From Onchidella celtica (Eukaryota > Mollusca > Gastropoda > Systellommatophora > Onchidiidae), in NCBI GenBank assembly GCA_963931925.1, contig OZ007579.1, positions 26,195,769 to 26,259,768 of the forward strand: a stretch of 64,000 bases of DNA. The letters are read 5' to 3'. Each line of letters opens with the position of its first letter. The first letter of the stretch is position 1. The translations under genes and the position numbers were made by a program. The notes under the pieces are model-generated. The model was given only the letters and a program-made list of their open reading frames with translations. It ran no database searches and had not been told where the DNA came from. Shown here in pieces: positions 37,303 through 49,011 of this stretch.

Positions 37303-37942
37303 GGCCCTGGACAGACGAGCTGTAAAAAACGCAGCTGTAATTACTGCGCAATCTGGAGGTACACTGTGCCAAATGAGTGCGGTCACACGAGCGACACGCC
37401 ACGTTGCAACAGTCCTGGCGTAGCAGATGTGTGTCGCTCACATTCTGTTACGCCGCGACACATGGTCAGCGCATTGGTGAAGCACAGAATTCAATGGACG
37501 CGGACACACTAGCTGCATTTACTGCTGGCGCATTTCTACAACAACTGTGTTTTTTCACTCCCCACGACAATATTTCCAGCGTGACCATGTCGTCTTATCA
37601 CAAAACAGAGAATTTGATTTTGGAAATAAAGAAAAGAAACATCTGTTGAGACAGCACAAGTGAAGAATATAAAAATAAAATTTTAAAAAATGATGCTTGG
37701 ATCGATGTGTGCAGTAATCTGTGAGAAACTATGGGATGAACCAAAAATCTTCTTTGTCCCTTTCTTTTTTTTTAAAGAATCTTCTCATGACTATAACAAA
37801 AGCCAGACTGACTCTCCGATTGTCCATGTTGAAATGAGCTGCGTAGCGTCAAATATCGCCCGTGTGGACTGCACACAAAGTATGCGGCACTCACTGCGCA
37901 GTAATTACTGCTGAGCTCTTTACAGCTCGTCTGTCCAGGGCC
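37303..37942. mobile_element. Harbinger-family MITE nested in the larger element
   Basis: Ends GGCCCTGGACAGACGAGCTG and its inverse, flanked by TAA at 37300-37302 and 37943-37945: a perfect 3-bp duplication. Its left 370 bp resembles the host element's own left end (36620-37010). No transposase inside, so it depends on one supplied in trans. Confidence 0.85.
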
Positions 37943-38176
37943 TAAGCGAGACTTAAGCCGGTCCCAGTGTAGCTCTGTAGGTCTGTGTCTGCGCTAGCGC
38001 GAAGCACGCTGGCCGCGTGTCACCCCAGCCGCACATTGGGTTATCGTCTGCGGCGTCTGTAACTGACAGGGCTGCCTTGCTATTTTTAGGTACCGTGTAA
38101 CCGCGGCCCCCCCGCAACAGGCTCAGTTGACCTAGATTTCGAATTGAGTGCAGTTGGAGTGAGTATCAGTATCACA

Positions 38177-40872
38177 ATGGCTTCATCATCAGACGAAGAT
38201 GTTGGAATCGGTCTTGCACTGTATTTGCTTTCGGATGGAAAAAGAAAGCGACGCTTTCGCGCACACCCAATAAACAAAGAGAGAGAGCACAGAGGGGTCA
38301 TGTCCAAGCTGTATCCTCAACTGTGTGATGATGAGGATAAATTTCATAATTATACTCGGATGAGCAGAGTCGCTTTCGAGGAGCTCTTGACTGCTGTGCA
38401 AGATGATATTCGAAAGCCAGACACCAACTTTCAGCGGGCAATACCCCCACGAGAAAGACTTCTATTGACCCTTAGGTAAGTTTTTGTTAAGTTTTGGTTT
38501 AACGCCACATGCAACACTGTAAGGTCATTTACGAGGCAGAACCTTCGAATTTAAGGTACATCTCCAATAGGACGGGGTCGGAGCCATGAAAACTCCGAAA
38601 AAAATCTCAGTAAACCTCCACGGATTCGAACACAGGATCTCCTCGTCAAAAGGCGGGCGCACTACCGCTCGGCCATCGACACCCCCTTTGTAGACTACTT
38701 TCGGCCATTCCAGGTTTCATGTAATGATAAATAACATTGTTTTGGTTTGACTTGTGTGCTTATCAGCTTATTTTTGTTGTTGTTTCTTTTGTGTGTGTGT
38801 GTGTGTGCATTATACTGTCCCCGCGGTTTTATGCAATTTTATGCAATAACTCAAAACACCCAAAATCGACTTTGATGCCGAATCGAAGAATCAGGTCACA
38901 AATCTGCAATGTCTTGTTAGTTATTAATTAATAATATTGAAGCTATTAAATGCTGTGATTAGTATGAATGTTAATTTGAATATATAAGCAATTTAAAAAC
39001 TGCATAGCAATGATATTCTGGGAGACTGATAAAAACAAAAAAGTCTTGCAAATATATCTTTTAATAACACAAACAATTTAACAAAAAATCAAATATACAC
39101 AATAGTAGCACTAGCAGCATTTTCATCTTCCTCCTCCTCCACCATCTCAAACAATAAATTGTAAATTTTGCGGAGGTAGGTCCTTTTCCTCCTACCCGAG
39201 AGGGTGGCCATGTGAGGCAGAAGGCCCCTGAGACTCTCGAGGTCTTCTTTGTGCATTGAGTTTGATGCACTGTCTTGCATCTTTGCTTCCAAGAAGCGGG
39301 CCGCCTTCTCCTTGAAGAGGTCATCTTTTTCGGGAGTAGGGGTCGCTCTCTTCCGCTGTTTGTTGACAGGGGCAGGTGTGGCTGGTTCCAGAGGCTGTGA
39401 CTCTAGCTCGTCAGATGGTGAAGGGGATGGGGATGATGTGCTGGGAGTGGTTTCCTCAAAGTCACCCTGGCTGCCACTCACCGAGGCGCCCTCCTCCCAC
39501 AGTGGCTCAGGCTCGGAGGAGCCTAAATTGCCCAGCATAGAGCCATGCTGCATGTGTGGCTCCAGGAAGCTCATCTGTTGAGCCAGGTAAAACTGGGGCT
39601 TCTTTTTCCCAGGTGCACCTGAGCCACTGGGTAGATTCTGGCTTGACCGACTTCGGCTGTATGAGCCTCTCAAATTCTGCCACCTTTTCTTGGCAGAATC
39701 AGCTGAAAGTGAAAGTAAAAAGATGTTATGTAGAATAATATTTTTTTTTAACCCATAAGTTGGCAGAATCATGGTTTACATGGGTACAGTCAGTCCCTGT
39801 CAGAATAGATAATATGGTACTACAGGGAGTGTTGCAATTGAGGGAATGGGTTGTGCTGTAGAGAAGTAAGGCTGGAGCATGATATATATATGTATCATGC
39901 AAACACAAATTTAGGAACTTTCAACATCTTTTTTTCCCTTCCAGATATCTTGCCACTGGAGAAAGTGCAAGGAGCTTGCACTACCAGTTCCGAATGGGCG
40001 ACAGCACTGTGCGCAGCATTGTGTACGACACATGCGAATGTCTCTGGCAGAAACTGTTGGACAAGGAAATGCCTCGCCCTACTGAGGAGACTCTGAAGGA
40101 AGAAGCAAATGCCTTTGAAAACATTTGGCAGTTTCCCCATTGTTTGGGAGCAGTGGATGGGAAGCATATAAACATTGAATGCCCCCCCAACTCTGGAAGT
40201 GCTTTTTTTAACTATAAAAAACATTTTTCTATTGTTTTGCAAGGTGTGGCTGACGCAAAAGCCAACTTCCTTGCAGTTGATGTAGGGGATTCAGGAAGGC
40301 ACTCGGATGGTGGGATACTGAGACATTCTTCCTTTGGTAAGGCTTTAGTACAGCAGCAGCTGCCTCTCCCACAACCTGATGAGATTATGGGAGAAGTCTT
40401 GCCATACGTGTTTGTGGCTGATGAGGCGTATCCACTTCACCCAAACATCATGAGACCCTTTCCTGCCAGAGGGCTTGATGACGTACGTAGGATTTTTAAT
40501 TACAGGTTGTCGAGGGCACGGCGGATTGTGGAGTGTGCTTTCGGCATAATGGCACAGAGGTGGGGGATTTTAAAGACAACTCTGAGGATCAACCCTGACA
40601 ATGCTAGGAAAGTTGTACTAGCGTGCTGCATACTCCATAATTTTGTGCGGAGACGACAACCTGCGAGTGTGGATTCTGCTGCCGAGGAAGCATCAACAGA
40701 TGAAAACCTCTTCCAGCTACAACACGGTACAGAAAGGTCCATGTCCAGTACCGGAAGGCCAACCCAAGAGGCAATGGTAGTGCGAGAGAAATTTGCAAAT
40801 CTCTTCATGACAGGCCTTGCTGTCCCCTGGCAGTATGAAAGGGCTCATGTTCGCCCTGCTGCAAATGCATAA
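38177..40872 (+). CDS. PIF/Harbinger DDE transposase, two exons, apparently intact
   Basis: Exon 1 38177-38475 (donor GTAAG), exon 2 39945-40872 (TTCCAG acceptor), phase 2 junction, 408 residues. ATG 38177 (MASSSDED) is the first true ATG in frame; the upstream open stretch begins at TTG. An HTH-like part follows the junction (YLATGESARSLHYQFRMGDS, residues 101-120). The DDE_Tnp_4-type core has D171 (AVDGKHI), D259 (VADEAYPL) and E296 (RRIVECAFG), and the usual LACCILHNFV block at 325-334. No stop or frameshift. The intron holds a SINE directly after the donor and the second exon of the opposed MADF gene. Confidence 0.9.
38480..38687 (-). repeat. tRNA-derived SINE in the transposase intron
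   Basis: On the minus strand a tRNA-like head starts ggggtgtcgatggccgagcg: A box tggccgagcggtag and B box gttcgaatcc, 38686 to about 38608. The body ends ggcgttaaaccaaaactt, a tail type I associate with mollusc and other invertebrate SINEs. It is not a functional tRNA gene. The 3' end stops a few bases from the splice donor at 38476. Confidence 0.8.
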
Positions 40873-41414
40873 ATAAAGTATGTACATATGTACAGATCTA
40901 TAAGTATAATATGTATTTTTTCTTTTCAATATCAAAAATGTTTAAGCATATTATGCATCTGTGAAAATATATGATGAGTAAAGCGCCTTGAGCTCATTTT
41001 TCTTTCTGAGGGAAGGCTGCAGTAACATTATTATTATTATTATTATTATTATATTTATTAATATATTATAAGCATACAGTCGGGTTTGGATAAAAAATCA
41101 TTTAAGCTTAAGATAATTATTTTTTTTATTGGTTAAAATAAAAGTGTTGCCAGGTCCTGTTCTGACTTTCTGAGCACAGTTGAAAAATACTGAGATTGTA
41201 GGCCTAAATAAACTAGCTTTGAAATCTCACCTGTGCAACCCGCGCAAGAGGCTACTGCTTTCCATTCTGCTTCAACCTTGAAGCGGTCCTTGTACCCTGG
41301 TTCCCTCGGGTTGTATAGGACAGGATGTTTTTTAACTTCCTCAATTAGTCTTTCAGTGAAATCCCGATCAGACATTGACTGGGTACCGGTAGCCATTCTA
41401 AATTTTCCTGACAT
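39089..41414 (-). CDS. MADF/Myb-like DNA-binding protein of Harbinger element
   Basis: Exon 1 41414-41231 (donor GTGAGA), exon 2 39702-39089 (acceptor TTTCAG), phase 1 junction, 265 residues. The MADF domain spans the junction: FTERLIEEVKKHPVLYN and AEWKAVASC in exon 1, SAKKRWQNLRGSYSR in exon 2. After it come a Ser/Pro-rich linker, a KKRKR-type basic stretch and an acidic C-terminus (MVEEEEDENAA). In Harbinger elements such a partner carries the transposase to the termini and into the nucleus. An internal ATG at 41396 (MATGTQ) is an equally good start. Transposase exon 2 lies within this gene's intron. Confidence 0.85.
40970..41060 (+). repeat. SINE-tail-like sequence with (ATT)n
   Basis: gtaaagcgccttgagctc followed by an att trinucleotide run; the same tail type is at 56090-56160. 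Confidence 0.6.
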
Positions 41415-41699
41415 AAAAAAGAAAAATATTTAACCTCAGGCTTATCTGGTGGAACTGCTGTTTTAGTGTAACTACAATCTTAAGTCTAAAAGCTAGTACA
41501 TTTTAATTGTTTTATCTTTACCATGTTACCAAAATGCTATCCTGTATTCATACATATTTCTTTTTTTGACTACGTTTAGTTCCATTTTATCCTAGGAATT
41601 TGCAATGGTTCTAACATTAAACGTTGTACACAATAAATTGGCATACATGTATGCGTCATACTGCCATCATCATAAATTTAATCAAATGTGCCTTGGCTT

Positions 41700-41940
41700 T
41701 TTATTATACATGACATATTAAATTTTGCGCGCGTTGTGTGTGTGTGTGTGCGCGCGCGCTCACCCGTGGGCGGTAGGGATGAATGTAGTCCGAACAGCAT
41801 GGATGGATAACCGCTACCTGTCTATGTGTATTATTATGTAACTACATGTGTGTACTATGTACTATGAAACACCAAGCCAATGTGCCAGTGACTGGACAAT
41901 AAACGTTGATCTTATCTTATCTTTTCTTATCTTAAATTAA
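41700..41940 (+). repeat. Retroposon-like tail with GT/CG microsatellite and (ATCTT)n
   Basis: A gt/gc run at 41735-41760, a 130-bp unique body, then ggacaataaacgttgatctt followed by (atctt) repeats to 41938. The ending looks like the 3' end of a short retroposon. Confidence 0.55.
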
Positions 41941-42655
41941 CTAATTCCAGTCTCCTCAATTCTTCTACTTTCATCCTTACCTAGCCCTTGCTTCGAGATT
42001 TGTCTATGGACACTGCACACCAGATACTTTTTATTAGAGATTTGGATAGATTCTGTAGTGAATACTTTAAAATTAAATGTAGATCAAGATCAAGATCAGA
42101 TTTATCTATCTAGAATCTAGGCCTTTATAGAGATTATTCCTCTGCATCCCAATTCCTGAACTATCAATCTAGATCTAGATTCTAGAACCAGAGGCCAGAA
42201 GCACACAGTCCACAGTTTTCACTACATGTGAAAAGTAGGTCAACCTTTCGATTGGAAATTTTAATGTATGATAAAGTGCATTTCTTGGGATTTTGTGGTC
42301 AGGTGTCGATTCTAGCACCAATATCTAATAGTAAAGCACCTAATAATACTTACTTCTTGCTGATTTTGATGACTTGTGAAGGATTTCGGTAGAAAATGCT
42401 CAAGAAGCGAGGCTGCTCTGACAGACGTGTTTTACGACACAGTTGAATGGGCCGTCTGACGAGTCGTGCAAGCCCGCTGGTCACAGACGAACCACACAGC
42501 GACGCTGTTCAAGAACACAGCTTGTATCGTGTTCATTTGCATGGTGCGTGCGAGGTCAGCTAGACTACAGAGCTACAGAGCTACGCTGCTTCCAGCCTTA
42601 CTGCGCAGTAGGCCTAATTACTGCTGCGTTTTTTACAGCTCGTCTGCCAAGGGCC

Positions 42656-43316
42656 TAAGTGCAACGTGCAATAAGCAGAGAAGATATTTCCTGACTATTC
42701 ACTTAGCTTAGGCAGGGATTAGTGAAAATAATTATTTTTGTCGCTGCATGTTTTTCACGTTGGGAAGATATTTCTAGGGTAACACTTTGCTTAGGCAGGG
42801 AAGATATTCCTTTCTTTTTGTGCTTTGCCTACTACATTTGCGATAGCTATGAAACATTAGGTAATGATCATGTATCAGATTCATCACCCCGCGGTAAGAA
42901 GCCAAATCAGCGCTTATAAATGATCCCCTTTACGACCTATTGGTGTCAGCAAACCTAACCTACCCCTGTCAAAATATGGTGAAAAGAAAAAGCTGTAAGA
43001 AGAAAGGCGAAGCCCATAGATTTTCTATTGTTCTTATGCTTCTTCAATTTATGTTCATGTATGAGGGGACAATGAATTTGATAGGCTTTAATTTCAAGCC
43101 AATGGAACCAGAATGTAATTAGATGTATTATATGTAAACGAGCATGCTGCATAGCACCTATGAAAAGTCCAGAGTGGATTTAATGGGAGAGGAGCAGGGG
43201 GAACTAGCTGTTTCCTGTCTACTTAGGAAAACATACAGTGAAGCACACCTACTTAAAGAATACATCGGCATTTAATTTGTTGGGGCACTTATAGGTCCAA
43301 GCATTCCAGGGAATTT
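42656..43316. other. Intergenic, no gene seen
   Basis: Short direct repeat gcttaggcaggga with gaagatatt at about 42680-42810. No coding signal. Confidence 0.4.
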
Positions 43317-43516
43317 TCCAGCCAGCACCCTTACGTCAATCCGACGTAGATTTGTGTAAGATATTCCCGTAGAATAGATAGGATTATCGTAGAGGTGGGT
43401 TCCCTACATCAAACAGACGTCAGCCAATGCTGTAAACAGCGGATTTATGAGGGAACGATACCATTGCTTTGTGCAAACATCCTATACAGAGGATTACCTT
43501 AGGGTTGCTGGCTGGA
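43317..43516. mobile_element. 200-bp MITE
   Basis: Left TCCAGCCAGCACCCTTACG, right inverse TCCAGCCAGCAACCCTAAGG. No coding capacity. Target duplication not clear. Confidence 0.65.
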
Positions 43517-44117
43517 GTGATGAAACTTAGACTACGCAGTAGTTCGACGACTGAATCCTTCACATTTCAGTTCATTCTCCACAAATTACACGGGAGAGGA
43601 GAAACAAAAATTTTGAAACTATTTCATGCTAATATATAGTTTGCTACTTGCCAGTACAGTATTGTCCACGCAGATATTTTTTTATTTGTTTTTCAATTTT
43701 GGTGAATAAAGAAATCGATTGATACCCCCCACCCCTCCACAAGTAAAGTAAGCGCATGATGTTATATTCTATGCTGCCTCACCACGAGGTCGGCTTCCGT
43801 CTTGACCTGCCCTGCTCGGAGTGGGCGATGGAGCAGCGAGCCTTTATCACTGCGTTTTGCTTTGAGCTCGGTCTAGGCCGTTCATCTGTCTCTTGTCTTT
43901 GTTGACTCGCCGACTGATTCGAATGATTTTGATTCATTTACCTTCTGTTGTTGGCTGACTCGAATCGCGGTTCGCTCCTGCCGCCACTGGCTCGCCGACA
44001 ACTAATTGAACTAATACATGTACATGTATCACGATTCAAATCAAATGAACTAAATTTAGACCAATAATAATTCCACACGTTTCGTTATGACGTAGTACAC
44101 TTCCTATCTTCCCTACC

Positions 44118-44479
44118 CACAGACTAATAAAATACCCAGACTGGATGATCCCATTGTGTGACGTCAGAAAAAACAGCGAAAGGTCATGAACCATCCGCAC
44201 ATTAGGTTTACGTTTACGACCGACGCTTCAGCAAAGCTACAATGTTGAATGACACCATTTTGACGCGCCTACTGAACGCGGAAGTTTGGTTCCGCACCGA
44301 GAAATTAATACATGTACAACCAATCTTGACAAAAAGAAATTTTTACTGCAGATAGAACTAGATTCGGAATTTCCCGAGCGGCGGCCATGTTGGTTATACA
44401 GTCACCGCTCGGGAAATTCCGTAAAAAACGACACAGCCCGAAGCTGGTGTTTCCAGTCTGGTTAATTTATTAGTCTGTG
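44118..44479. mobile_element. 360-bp MITE with internal hairpin
   Basis: Termini cacagactaataaaata..ccagactgga are inverted at 44118-44143 and 44452-44479. Inside, cggaatttcccgagcgg and ccgctcgggaaattccg (about 44369-44425) form a perfect 17-bp stem around a 23-base loop. Confidence 0.75.
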
Positions 44480-45998
44480 TCCCTGCCTATCTATGCACTT
44501 CCTAAAAGATTTTTTTTTTTTGTGGAGGGGTCAGTCTAAATTTTAATTCGTTCAAGACTTGGGCTATATAGATTTGCCTTCTTCACCCGGTTTTTGGCAA
44601 GTTAGCACTATGGCTTGAGGCAAGTGGTATATTAAACGCAGTGAGCTCCCTTACTGAAAAAAAAAAAGATGCTGCTTCTAGAGATGTTAATTCATTCGTT
44701 TAAGTAGAAATGGCTACAGGAAGCTGACAGTACATGCCATGTCATGGAAAAGAACAAAATGAGCGTTATACACCAGTTTAGATGTTAACACCATTTCATA
44801 ATCATAGAATGAAATGTGCTTTATCTTTCTGTATTTGAATTTTGAATGAGTGTCTATACCAAAGATACTAAATTGATCTCGAGTATCTTTGGTATTACTC
44901 ATCACAAAATGGAAATTGAAGAAAACATAAAGCGAGGGAAAAAGAAAAATCTTATTCGCGTCTCTTGAAAAATTTTTTCCCATAGAACGCAACAGACTAT
45001 TGTGTTATAGGAGCTTAATCTTCTAATAAACAGCTTAATTCAATTGAGACCTACAGCTTGTCTATGAGGGCACACATCCTGTGTATAAATAGGCTTCTGT
45101 AGCAGCGAACGTTTCAGTCAGGTGCTGAGCCAAATGGATCGGTTGAATATGAGGGAGGAGAATGAAATACAGGATTAGGTGTGTTTGAGGGTGAAAGGAC
45201 AGTGTGGGGTGTCGACCAGCTATGCTCCAGGCCAGAACATTTTACTCTAGACCGACCAAAATAACATAAACAACAACAAACAAACATTTTAAAAAAGAAA
45301 TAAAGAATGAGGAGAGATTAACAATGCATCTCCCCCCTCACCTGTTTTTACAGATATTTCCAAACAACTACAGTAGCATTTTGTTGACCAGCAAACTGGT
45401 AACGTCTTCCCCTCCATTGCTGTCACCTATCTTTGCACTGTATCATTTAGTTTGGGGTGGAAGGGTGGAGGGGGGGAGACAGATCTTTCACTGACGGGGC
45501 GGTTTGATTCGCATGCCGAAGCTTGGCTGGGCAATTGTAGTGTTTTGCAGATACATAAATTAGTTTAAAATTCGTCTAATTTTTCCATCCTATTCTGCTC
45601 TATTTTGTTTCAACATAATTCAATATATATTATGGGCTAATTGTAAAGATGAATTATAAATTGTTTACCGTGGGTACGAGTTTTGTGTTTGAGGTGCAAA
45701 TCAATGCCCAGGGCAGCAATCCACGAAAAACATTTTATGGTTTTTGCCGTGGCCTTTTATGGCGAACACGGTTGTAAGCAGTTAATTAAAAACATAGGTC
45801 TTCATGTTTTTAATTATGAATTTTAGCGATTAAGCTTCTCTGAGTCATGACGAAATACTTTGTCATAATATGCTCGAACTTGACTCTTGAAGAATGAATG
45901 ACTAAAGAAACAACAGACAGCAGAAGAAAAGAATTTGAATGGAATGACTTCTGTAACATAACAAAATATTATTACATCTCAGAAAATACAGAGAGCAC
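44480..45998. other. Intergenic, no gene seen
   Basis: AT-rich; a short inverted pair taccaaagatact/agtatctttggta at 44859-44895. No recognised gene. Confidence 0.45.
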
Positions 45999-46083
45999 GA
46001 AGCCAAGATGGATGTCACTGAAGCCTTGGTGGGTACACTGAAACCAGGATGGATATCACTGAAGCCAAGATGGGTGTCAATGA
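45999..46083. repeat. 21-bp minisatellite, about 4 copies
   Basis: Units such as gaagccaagatggatgtcact repeat with one to four differences. Confidence 0.8.
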
Positions 46084-46099
46084 AGGCAAGCCCAAAAGC

Positions 46100-46770
46100 T
46101 AAGGGAATCAATTACATAGATTACAATTACTATGAAATCACTGCTACTGTTAGAAACTTACTATACTCGCACAATAAAATTAAATGAATTTATAAAGGGG
46201 CAATGCAAAGACTTATTGAAGAAAAAAAAGGGGGAAGGATCGAAGAACTACTAAGGGTGGAACAGAGAGAAAAAGAGAAAGAAAAGACAGGTTCTTGTTA
46301 TGCACAACACGTTTCACAATATTTAATAATAGCTTAACTCTATCTAACTGTCCGGTTATCTGCTTGTCAATACATGTACTGATCTAAGCATCTTGCCCAA
46401 CAGTTATCACTGCCTCCCAATTTGCGGAAGCTCTAAGTATCCCAGTTAGTATACCTATAGTATATGGTCGTCTCTCAGAGTTTACATCAAGGTATACTGA
46501 CTGATCACGACGTTCATCTACACATACTTTGAAATTGCTGACTCGCTCAGCTAAACATACACAGCTCAAAAGCTATAAGCTCTAACTTTTATGTAAAATA
46601 CAGCCACAGTACTGTTGTACATGCATATTGCAAACATTATGTAAAAACAAAATAAAAAAGCTAGCATAAAGGACACAAACAAAACCTGCAATTTTGTTAT
46701 GTATTCTTCTTCTTTGTGAATCATAAACCTCTGACTCACCGAGGACGTAGAATAACAAGCCGATGTTTCC
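46100..46770. other. Intergenic, no gene seen
   Basis: A minus-strand frame at 46566-47033 crosses the following repeat and has no domain. Confidence 0.4.
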
Positions 46771-46774
46771 TCCA

Positions 46775-47510
46775 CACGGTTCGGGAAATTCTCGCCTGAC
46801 AGGATCGAACCGCGAAGCTGCACACTGTCCAAAGTCAGGCCATGTTGTTCAATGTATGGAAATGGGAATTCAGAATAACAGGGATATTCAGGGGTCCTTT
46901 TTTCTTTTTTCTCTTCTTCACGTCGCTGTTTATACAACTGACAGTGCCAATGGTCTCGTATTATACTCATCGAGTGATTCTTTGTGCTCGAATACTCGAG
47001 ACAGTTAGCCCTCAAAGTGAGTCCCCCTTTCACTTGACCGGTCCCCTGTTCATAAGCACTCTAAATCAAGTGCAGGCCTCGACCAGCTCAAAGTGATCTG
47101 CTGACTCACTGGCCCCTCAGTGACACATTATTTTGTAGCAAGACGCACAGCCAACTACCATGTTGCATAAAAACGCTAATTACATGTAAACTTAACATTT
47201 CATGATATTGATATGAATTTTAAGAGAAAATGTTTAGAAATTGTTGGCCTTTTTTGTTTATCAATTGTTTATCAATAACCATGTATAGCCTGTTGTTGCA
47301 TTTTGAGTAACTTTGTCCTCGTCATACAATCGGCTTTTCCCACTCCTGAGTCATTGGTTCAGTATTCAAACCTACAGCTTGCAGAATATGGAACTTATAG
47401 GCGCGTTTTTTTCTCCCTAGCAGAAGTCACGGGTTCCATCACCCATCTTGATCACTTGTTTTTCTCCTTCCTTTTACCCACACATCGCGTTTCTGAGCAC
47501 TAACTTCGGC
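46775..47510 (+). repeat. SINE-like repeat, copy 2 (matches 5975-6400)
   Basis: cgggaaattctcgcctgac, tgttcaatgtatggaaatgg and a late tgatcacttgtttttctcct block appear in the same order as in copy 1, but spread over more sequence, so this copy has an insertion of about 350 bp or copy 1 a deletion. Confidence 0.55.
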
Positions 47511-48052
47511 ACCTAAACTTTTCGTGGCCTCCGATCTTCTCTCAGGAATTTTAATGGATATGTTTGTGAGCTCCCTAGGTAAAAAAGCAGCCGGAAGACT
47601 AATTTTTTCAATATATAGTTTCTCTAATTTCACATCGCTGCCGCTTCAAAGCAACTCGTGTTCGTCTGTTTAATCCACGGTTGTAAGCTTCATGTATCAC
47701 TTATATAGCCATCAGGGGCGAGGCTTCCTCATATCGTAATCTAATCAGTGATTACCCGTCGAATATTAATTCTAGAATTACTACGCTTTCCAGATCGAGC
47801 CCAACTCCAAGTCCATTTAGTCAGTTCAGCATTCAATTCTACCTCGCTATTTGCGTTTGTTATATAGTCCAACACCCCTCACCAAAAAGCATCTTTATAA
47901 GGACCTACACCTTATGAGCTGGTCCATATTCAGTGATTAACAAAACCGAAGAAGACTTAACTACACCCAGAAGCTATCTTGATCATAGCCTGTATTCGTC
48001 GACGCGACCCCGTAGACAGCAGAATAGTAGGGAAAAAAATCGTAGTGATAAT

Positions 48053-48235
48053 TTTCAAGGTATGCCTTGAAACTAACGCCAGCGTTACTTTCAAGGCATG
48101 TTTCATTGACCAATCAGAAGCTGTTTCAGTATCAAGGTAGGCGGCGTTTATGCATCCTATTCCGATTTTATACCAAAGTTGGAAATACATAAATCTGAAA
48201 CCTGGAGTTAGTTTCAAGGTATGCCTTGTAAATAA
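48053..48235. repeat. Foldback MITE, aaggcatacc family, reverse orientation
   Basis: caaggtatgccttgaaacta at both ends (about 48056 and, inverted, about 48235) with the shared core gaccaatcagaagctg. Relative of 18667-19045. Confidence 0.7.
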
Positions 48236-48240
48236 CGGCT

Positions 48241-49011
48241 TGCAAAAAAAATAGAATTATAATCAAAATTTGACCTGATTTTACCTAGATTTGTGCATGT
48301 TTTTCACTATGCGGTCGTTTTCATCCTAATCGAAAGGTAAAGAGTAAAGTAAAAGAGTTTTTGTGTGGATTTTTTTGTTTGTCTGAGGTGATCTAAGAAT
48401 AATTTACCCTACGCACAGTAAGAGCTATCAGAGCATAATAATATAGTCTAGATCCAGATATCACTGTGATCAAAATCAGTCCAACGTATCAAGAACATCA
48501 ATTCACTTAATAGGTCGAGCGAATCTATACCGCAACGGCAGATATAGCCACTTCTCCGAAATCGCTGCACAGTCTTGTCACAGAGATGCCAGCTAAGCAC
48601 TTTCTGCCATTTCATGTTAATGGGTCCTTTTCGAGAAACTTTATAAGATGGTAGAATAACAAAATCTCTGGCTATGAATATGACAATGAAAAATTGCCGT
48701 TCAAATTATATTTTAAAAAATGGATGAAAAATATGCGTTTATAAGTCTGTCAGTATGAATGAAGGGTATTTTCAGATTAGTTTGGCTTGTAAATTGCTGC
48801 ATTCCTGTCCTGTCTTTAGATTTTGCAGTGCCTAGCACCCGTTTCATTGTTTTAGTCGCTGATGTAGCGATACTTCCTATTATAAGGATCTTACTAGCTT
48901 AAGTTCTGATTACCCTCTGCAGAGGGCCACGCGTCGCCAAGCAGTTCTGTCTTCAAAATGTTCTTTGTAGAATTTCGTTCCTCTTACTCAAGAAACATGT
49001 TTATAAACAGC
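48241..49011. other. Intergenic, no gene seen
   Basis: No recognised coding sequence. Confidence 0.4.

Larger units (their letters stand above)
36620..42655. mobile_element. PIF/Harbinger DNA transposon, full length, with nested insertions
   Basis: 6036 bp. TIRs of about 40 bp: left GGCCCTTGACAGACGAGCTG, right (inverse) GGCCCTTGGCAGACGAGCTG, continuing taaaaaacgcagcagtaatta on both. Flanks are tta (36617-36619) and taa (42656-42658); Harbinger elements normally duplicate a 3-bp TWA, so one flank has probably mutated. It carries a two-exon DDE transposase (+) and a two-exon MADF gene (-), the two-gene layout known for this superfamily. Inside are a 640-bp MITE of the same family, a tRNA-derived SINE and a retroposon tail. 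Confidence 0.85.

Noticed and set aside
38608..38686. Functional tRNA gene on the minus strand
   Set aside because: A and B boxes are present, but the sequence runs on into a SINE body and the acceptor stem is not convincingly paired.
46566..47033. 155-residue minus-strand frame
   Set aside because: Runs antisense through a SINE-like repeat and has no domain or homologous frame in the 5975-6400 copy.
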